NCBI GenBank assembly: GCA_030037545.1
Contig: JASHRF010000071.1
Span: 1 to 54,951, forward strand
DNA: 54,951 nucleotides
Origin: Acidobacteriaceae bacterium
GTDB taxonomy: Bacteria; Acidobacteriota; Terriglobia; Terriglobales; Acidobacteriaceae
Direction: 5' to 3'
This document shows, one piece after another, positions 50,728 to 54,951 of the stretch. Each line of letters starts with the position of its first letter. Position 1 is the stretch's first letter. Position numbers and translations under genes: made by a program. The notes beneath the pieces are model-generated. The model did no database searches. It was not told the origin of the DNA and saw nothing but the letters and a program-made list of their open reading frames with translations.

Positions 50728-52074
50728 TTAGTCCGCGACGGTCTCCGCCGGCAATCGCCGCGCCCGGGCAAAAGCGGTGGTTCCATAGAACAGCGGTCCC
50801 AGCAGCGCCACGCCTACGGCCACGGTCAGCGCGGAAACCGAGCCAATCAGCTTTTCGCTGCGCGAGACGTAGAGCGCGTAGGCGATGAGCACCGCAGGGC
50901 CGACGCCGAGCAGGGAAGCAAAGAGCAGATTACCGGCCTTGAATGGGCGCTCCAGCCGCGGCTCGCGGATGCGAAGCACGGCGAGGGCCACAAACTCCAG
51001 CAGCAGGCTGGCGCCGTACAGGATCAGATCGATAGAGATGAGTCGCTCGAAGGGAAGATTGAGGGCCAGCGCCCACGCCGCTCCGCATACCAATATGCTC
51101 ACCCATGGCGCGCCCTGGCGGTTACGGCGCGCCAGCGTACGCGGCAAGATACCGTCCTCGGCCATGGCCATGGGCAGGCGTGTATAGCTCATGGCCAGCG
51201 CGTTGAACATGCCCACCCCGAAAATGCAGCCGCCGGCAACCACGGCCAACGCCAGCAGCGGCCCGCCCAGCGCGCGTGCCGCCGTTGTCCAGTCGCCGGT
51301 GCTGAAGTTGCTGGGCGAGAGCCCGCCCAGCGCCATGGCCGCCAGGGGCAGAATGTAGGTGGCCACCGTAAGCGTGATGGCTCCCAGCATGGCGCGCGGA
51401 TAATTGCGCTGCGGATTTTCCACTTCCTGCGCCACGGTAGAGGCATTGTCCCAGCCCATGTAGTTCCACAAGGCAACGAGAACCGCGGTTGAAAAAGCGG
51501 AATGGGAAGATGGGCCGCTCCATGCAATGGCGGGATGCACCGCGAGCGCGCGCCAGAACCCGAGGGCTACGAAAACAGCGAATGGCGTCAGCAGCAGGAC
51601 GAAGAGGGCGACCGCGTCTTCGCCCACCTCCGGAGCGCCCAGCAGGTTCCAAAGGCTGCACAGCGCCACCACGGCTACTTTCCATGCATAGCCACGCCAG
51701 CCGGCCACCAGCATGGGGCTGAATTTGCCCAGCGACAGCACAAAGACGGTGGGGTAAAGCGCCATGTCGAAGATGCTGGCCGAAAGCGAGAGCCAGCTTT
51801 CCTGGTAGCCCCAGAACGGCCCCATCGCGCGCTTCACCCAGATGTAGAAGCCGCCCTCGGCCGGAATGGCGCTGGCCAATTCGCCGATCATCAGCGCGGT
51901 AGGCAGGCACCAGAAGAGCGGCACCACCAGTAGAATGGCAATGGCGCTCGCGAAGCCGGCACCGCCCAGGATATCCTCGATGCCATATGGGCCGCCGGCA
52001 ACCATGAAATAAGTGGCGGCAATCAGCGGCCAGAGACGCATCTTGCGCGGCATGGGCTGGAATAGGCGGGGCAC
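50728..52074 (-). CDS. APC-superfamily amino acid permease
   Basis: A 448-residue integral membrane transporter with 12 hydrophobic segments. Helix 1 has YFMVAGGPYGIEDILGGAGFASA, matching the GxG substrate-binding break of APC transporters. LPTALMIGELASAIPAEGGFYIWVKRAMGP follows, then LVALWNYMGWDNASTVAQEVENPQRNYPRAML in helix 6 and adjoining loop. It probably imports an amino acid or polyamine. Starts 93 bases from the tRNA-Ser(GCU) gene, divergent. The exact substrate is not readable. Confidence 0.9.
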   Translation of the reverse strand: MPRLFQPMPRKMRLWPLIAATYFMVAGGPYGIEDILGGAGFASAIAILLVVPLFWCLPTALMIGELASAIPAEGGFYIWVKRAMGPFWGYQESWLSLSASIFDMALYPTVFVLSLGKFSPMLVAGWRGYAWKVAVVALCSLWNLLGAPEVGEDAVALFVLLLTPFAVFVALGFWRALAVHPAIAWSGPSSHSAFSTAVLVALWNYMGWDNASTVAQEVENPQRNYPRAMLGAITLTVATYILPLAAMALGGLSPSNFSTGDWTTAARALGGPLLALAVVAGGCIFGVGMFNALAMSYTRLPMAMAEDGILPRTLARRNRQGAPWVSILVCGAAWALALNLPFERLISIDLILYGASLLLEFVALAVLRIREPRLERPFKAGNLLFASLLGVGPAVLIAYALYVSRSEKLIGSVSALTVAVGVALLGPLFYGTTAFARARRLPAETVAD

Positions 52075-52144
52075 AAAGTGAATTTACACGGGCGCGGCGG
52101 GAAGTGGAAGCGCGGAAATCGGGGCTCGGCGGGGCGGCTTCCGG

Positions 52145-52150
52145 TATAAT
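52145..52150 (+). promoter_or_regulatory. Promoter -10 of tRNA-Ser(GCU)
   Basis: A perfect TATAAT lies 13 bases before the tRNA. A -35 box is not obvious. The closeness and exact consensus support its use for the tRNA. Confidence 0.7.
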
Positions 52151-52163
52151 CCCATCTGAGACC

Positions 52164-52256
52164 GGAGAGATGGCCGAGTGGCTGAAGGCGGCGGTTTGCT
52201 AAACCGTTATAGGGTCAAAAGCTCTATCGGGGGTTCGAATCCCCCTCTCTCCGCCA
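52164..52256 (+). tRNA. tRNA-Ser(GCU)
   Basis: A 93-nt tRNA with acceptor GGAGAGA/TCTCTCC, D-arm TGGCCGAGTGGCTGAAGGC, anticodon stem-loop CGGTTTGCTAAACCG (anticodon GCT), long variable arm (GTTATAGGGTCAAAAGCTCTATC), T-arm GGGGGTTCGAATCCC and encoded CCA. It forms the left border of a region of IS and Rhs pieces. Confidence 0.96.
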
Positions 52257-52780
52257 GCATCCCCGCCAAATTCTTGAAAACTCTATAAATAATTAATTTC
52301 ATGAGATTTACACGGCTTCACATCTGAGACATCTGTCATCTGCGTACCCATTTGTCGGGCTGTTTCGGCCTAGAAATCATAGCAACCATAGCACGGACCC
52401 GCATTCGTGCTCCGCTGCGGTGCAAACTTTTCTCATCACTGCGCTATTCACTCCACGCTATCGTCGTTGCCACGTCCTCGATTTGCAGCTCAGAGAACGG
52501 CTATCCTATTGGACAAAAGAAAAGTTGGCTGACTTCGGACGGTTATAGTCGGAGGTATCAGCTCGAGAACTGCGGGGGGGATGGCAACATCGCTTAGTGG
52601 GTCCGTAACGAAACTTCCACTCGGGCTTAGGCAGGCCCTAGGAGTATGTCGGGGATAAGGATTGCTGCGGTATGATGTCCTGGGTTCAGATCGGGGGGTG
52701 ATTGATCTCGAATCGCAAGAGGAAGGGGCTTTGGGGTCCTGCTTCGCGACAAGGCGCTGCAAAAACCTTCCCCCTGCGGT
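52257..52780. other. 524-base gap after tRNA-Ser(GCU)
   Basis: No supported gene. Base composition falls right after the tRNA (AT-rich to about 52330), unlike the flanking chromosome, and a plus frame at 52352-52597 has no ribosome site or family match. The region is plausibly foreign DNA on the left of the IS remnants. Confidence 0.4.
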
Positions 52781-53112
52781 TCATGCCGCTTGCGGCGTCC
52801 ATCCTGAGCGATACAGCTTGCGCAGGTTGGAGATGGCGCACACCAGTTTCCACTCGCAGCGCACCTTCTCCAGGCCGCGCAGGCTGAAGCGCCGGAAGCC
52901 GCGCTGTTCCTTGATTTGTCCGAAGACCGGCTCGACGATGGCCTTGCGCATCTTGTACACGGCTTGCCCGGCTTCGGTGCGCAGCTTGTGCCGCATCGCC
53001 TCTTTCGCCGTAGCTCCCTGGGGCGGCGGCCCGCTGGCCACGGCAACCACTTCCTCGTGCTTGTCTCCTCCCGTAGCGACGTGCAGATCGATACCGGCCA
53101 CTTGCGCATCGG
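52781..53112 (-). pseudogene. IS1182-type transposase, C-terminal fragment
   Basis: The minus strand reads VAGIDLHVATGGDKHEEVV, ATAKEAMRHKLRTEAGQAVY, KMRKAIVEPVFGQIKEQRG, FRRFSLRGLEKVRCEWK and LVCAISNLRKLYRSG. The EPVFGQIKEQRGFRRF segment is the end of IS1182/DDE_Tnp_1_6 transposases and contains the catalytic Glu. The N-terminal two thirds are missing: at about 53112 the sequence changes to an IS5-type piece. Confidence 0.85.
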
Positions 53113-53395
53113 TTAGCCGCCGTCCACGAACACCTTGACGCGGGTGTCGTAGCGGCAAAACAGCCGCATCAGCACCGCCCGCGCTCCCACCCCATCTTGC
53201 CCTCCGAATGCACCACCGCCGTCAGCACGTTGCCTTGGGTGTCGACCGCAATGTGCCGCTTGCGCCCTTTGATCTTTTTGCCCGCATCGTACTCCCGCCG
53301 CCCCCTTTTAAGGCCGTCTTGGCCGACGGAGAATCGATGATCCCGCAACGACTTGCTTACCCGCTCCCAGATCCAAATCGCTCGGATACATGATC
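53113..53395 (-). pseudogene. IS5-type transposase fragment with frameshifts
   Basis: The minus strand reads, in three frames, [16 protein letters not shown] (first catalytic Asp region), [20 protein letters not shown] and [11 protein letters not shown], then [19 protein letters not shown] and VDGG before TAA at 53113-53115. VFVDGG is the second catalytic Asp strand of IS5/DDE_Tnp_1 enzymes. The shifts fall near 53300 and 53195. The piece ends at the junction with the IS1182 fragment and begins next to the Rhs fragment. Confidence 0.82.
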
Positions 53396-53403
53396 CGAAC
53401 TGA

Positions 53404-54561
53404 ACATGCGCAGGCAGCACTTCGGCCTCATGCTCTGGCGGGACCACCACTTATGGCTTTACCGCCGGATGGTCTGGGACGCAATTGATCAACTCGTCCG
53501 ACACCGTGCTGGGCCAGACCTCGACCTACGGGTACGATGCTTTCAACCGGCTCGCCACGCGGACGGTGACTGCGGGCACGGGGCCAAACCTCTCCTGGGT
53601 CTACGACCGCTGGGGCAACCGCTGGCAGCAGAATGTGACGGGGGGCAGCGGCAGCGCGCCGCAGCCGCAATACAGCTTCAACACGGGCGATAACCAGATC
53701 ACCACCAGCGGCTACGCCTACGACGCCGCGGGCAACCTGACCAGCGACAGCGTTCACGCCTACACCTATGACGCCGAGGGCAATATCGTGGCCGTGGATG
53801 GCGGCGCGACCGCGACCTACACCTATGACGCGCTCAACCATCGCGTGCAGACGGTGACGAGCACAGGGACAACGGACTTTGTGTTCAACGCCAGCGGCCA
53901 GCGCGTCTCCATCTGGAGCGGCGGCGCCGGGGCACAGACGCAGGGCCAGTACTACTGGGGATCGGAGCCTGTGGCCTACTACAAAAGCGGCGAGACCCAT
54001 TTCCAGCATCAGGACTGGATGGGAACGGAGCGGCTGCGCACGCTGTACAATGGCAGCGTGGAAGGCGAATTCGCATCGCTGCCCTTTGGCGATGCCCAGG
54101 CGACGGTCTCCGGCGCGGACACCGACGCCTACCACTACGCCATGCTGGATTACGACTACGAGAGCAGCACGGACCACGCCCAGTACCGGCAGTACGGCAG
54201 CACGCAGGGCCAATGGATGAGTCCCGACCCCTATAGCGGCAGCTATGATCCAAGCAATCCGCAGAGCTTCGACCGGTACGCATATGCTCTCAACATGCCC
54301 GTTAGCGCCGCCGCCTCGAGCGGGCTATTCGTCCAGGCCTGTGTGCCCGCAACTGCCTTCATACCTGAGTCCGGCGACTGCGACTGGGGCGTAGACGATG
54401 GTTCGGAAGAGGATGGGGGGCCTATTGGCTTGGATGGATACAGTTTAGGGGAAGATGAGCAATTCACTGAACTCGGATGGACTCTCTTTGGTAATTTCCA
54501 CCCCCCTACAATGTACTGGGTGGACAGCTATATTTCTCTGTGCCTGGGATGTATTGGATAA
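53404..54561 (+). CDS. Rhs (YD-repeat) protein, 5'-truncated core with variable C-terminal tip
   Basis: The frame is open after a TGA at 53401 and reads [19 protein letters not shown] then YD repeats ([52 protein letters not shown]). The shell end [20 protein letters not shown] and the Rhs core end [19 protein letters not shown] then [12 protein letters not shown] follow. The last ~75 residues (from [11 protein letters not shown]) differ from the core, are acidic and AT-richer, and end CLGCIG. In Rhs proteins this tip is often a toxin; no toxin family was recognised. No immunity-like gene lies in the 50 bases before the next IS. The start is lost to the IS junction, so it may be a silent cassette. 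Confidence 0.8.
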   Translation, partial: TCAGSTSASCSGGTTTYGFTAGWSGTQLINSSDTVLGQTSTYGYDAFNRLATRTVTAGTGPNLSWVYDRWGNRWQQNVTGGSGSAPQPQYSFNTGDNQITTSGYAYDAAGNLTSDSVHAYTYDAEGNIVAVDGGATATYTYDALNHRVQTVTSTGTTDFVFNASGQRVSIWSGGAGAQTQGQYYWGSEPVAYYKSGETHFQHQDWMGTERLRTLYNGSVEGEFASLPFGDAQATVSGADTDAYHYAMLDYDYESSTDHAQYRQYGSTQGQWMSPDPYSGSYDPSNPQSFDRYAYALNMPVSAAASSGLFVQACVPATAFIPESGDCDWGVDDGSEEDGGPIGLDGYSLGEDEQFTELGWTLFGNFHPPTMYWVDSYISLCLGCIG

Positions 54562-54612
54562 ATCCCGATTACAACCAAGACGACCCTAATGAACTGGTCC
54601 GATAAATACCCA

Positions 54613-54951
54613 TCATAGGGCCTTCATGCAGCCGAGGCGAAGCATAGCGAGGAAGTTTTGCGCATGGAATTCGTAGCGTGTGACCAATCTGCGGAACCAT
54701 TGCAGCCAAGCGAACAGCCGCTCCACGGCCCAGCGTTTCTTGTATCGGCGCAGCGGCCTGCCATCCTGGGTCTGGCCCCGGTTCTCGCGGTTGGGCGCAA
54801 TCATCTCGATGCCGTATTCCTCTTGCAGATGCCGATCGAGCGGGTCGGAGTCATAGGCCTTGTCGCCGATCAGCCGCGCAGCAAGCTCGTCGAGGAAGCT
54901 CCCGGAGAGCGTTTCGTCGACGAGTTTGGACTCGTGCGGCGAGGCCGAGTC
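54613..54951 (-). mobile_element. IS5-type transposase gene, C-terminal part (runs off the window)
   Basis: The minus strand is open from the window edge: [73 protein letters not shown] and [26 protein letters not shown] holds the second catalytic Asp and [12 protein letters not shown] the catalytic Glu of IS5-type DDE enzymes. The frame is intact within the window. It differs from the broken IS5 piece at 53113 and lies 51 bases from the Rhs stop. Confidence 0.88.

Noticed and set aside
52352..52597. An 81-codon plus frame after tRNA-Ser(GCU)
   Set aside because: No ribosome site and no recognisable pattern; the area is AT-rich and probably decayed mobile DNA.

Overview
The window reads as a chromosomal segment of an Acidobacteriota member, most likely class Terriglobia. 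The evidence is high GC, a PadR regulator followed by an ADOP-type (acidobacterial duplicated orphan permease) protein, Rhs proteins with Ser/Ala-rich modules, many overlapping or near-abutting reading frames, and GTG/TTG starts with good Shine-Dalgarno (SD) sequences. No rRNA or CRISPR array is present. Two serine tRNAs are present, and the right end is an accessory region of broken insertion sequences and Rhs genes.

Layout. 1-5350: the end of ftsK, a small lipoprotein, then a sugar-type cluster (SSS symporter, 73-aa membrane protein, FucI/AraA-fold isomerase), ending in a hairpin repeat. 5353-13364, all minus strand: a tight block read mtnP, small Cys-rich protein, PfkB kinase, GT-C glycosyltransferase, dapF, ldcA, mpl, plsC. 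LdcA (murein tetrapeptide to tripeptide), Mpl (tripeptide back onto UDP-MurNAc) and DapF (meso-DAP) form a murein recycling/precursor module. 13433-17819: a compound hairpin repeat, a sugar-porter MFS transporter with a large loop insertion, and a divergent GH20 hexosaminidase. 17991-23686: a REC-Hpt protein, a NarL-type regulator, a truncated NikR, an S41 peptidase lacking its Ser/Lys dyad, and a class A penicillin-binding protein. 23659-27511, minus strand: ygfZ, DUF1844, metallo-beta-lactamase-fold phosphodiesterase, ribF. 27650-32725: an HExxH metalloprotease-like secreted protein, then two TadE-like proteins and a TadG-like protein. 33189-38654: thymidine kinase, a PAS-GGDEF protein translationally coupled to motA-motB, and an AraB-type ribulokinase. 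39034-45851: an M61 aminopeptidase, a decayed SnoaL-like gene, tRNA-Ser(UGA) with a P4-type integrase remnant at its 3' side, Rhs-related debris, glmS, and a coupled pair of unknown genes. 46405-52074: PadR-ADOP, purS, ppa, and an APC permease. 52145-54951: tRNA-Ser(GCU) followed by fused IS5/IS1182 remnants, a 5'-truncated Rhs core with a variable tip, and a second IS5-type transposase running off the end.

The most distinctive signals are these. (a) A family of intergenic hairpin elements built on two hairpin types, GGCACGGCT-ga-AGCCGTGCC and GSGGCT-aa-AGCCSC, occurs at four loci with compensatory arm changes. One copy is bounded by a perfect 16-bp inverted repeat, one contains the stop codon of a transporter gene, and one sits where a nikR gene breaks off. 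(b) DapF has its second catalytic Cys replaced by Ser. (c) The S41 protein has Gly and Glu at the catalytic Ser and Lys positions. (d) An integrase tail lies beside tRNA-Ser. Function calls rest on motifs and family resemblance read by eye; no database search was run.
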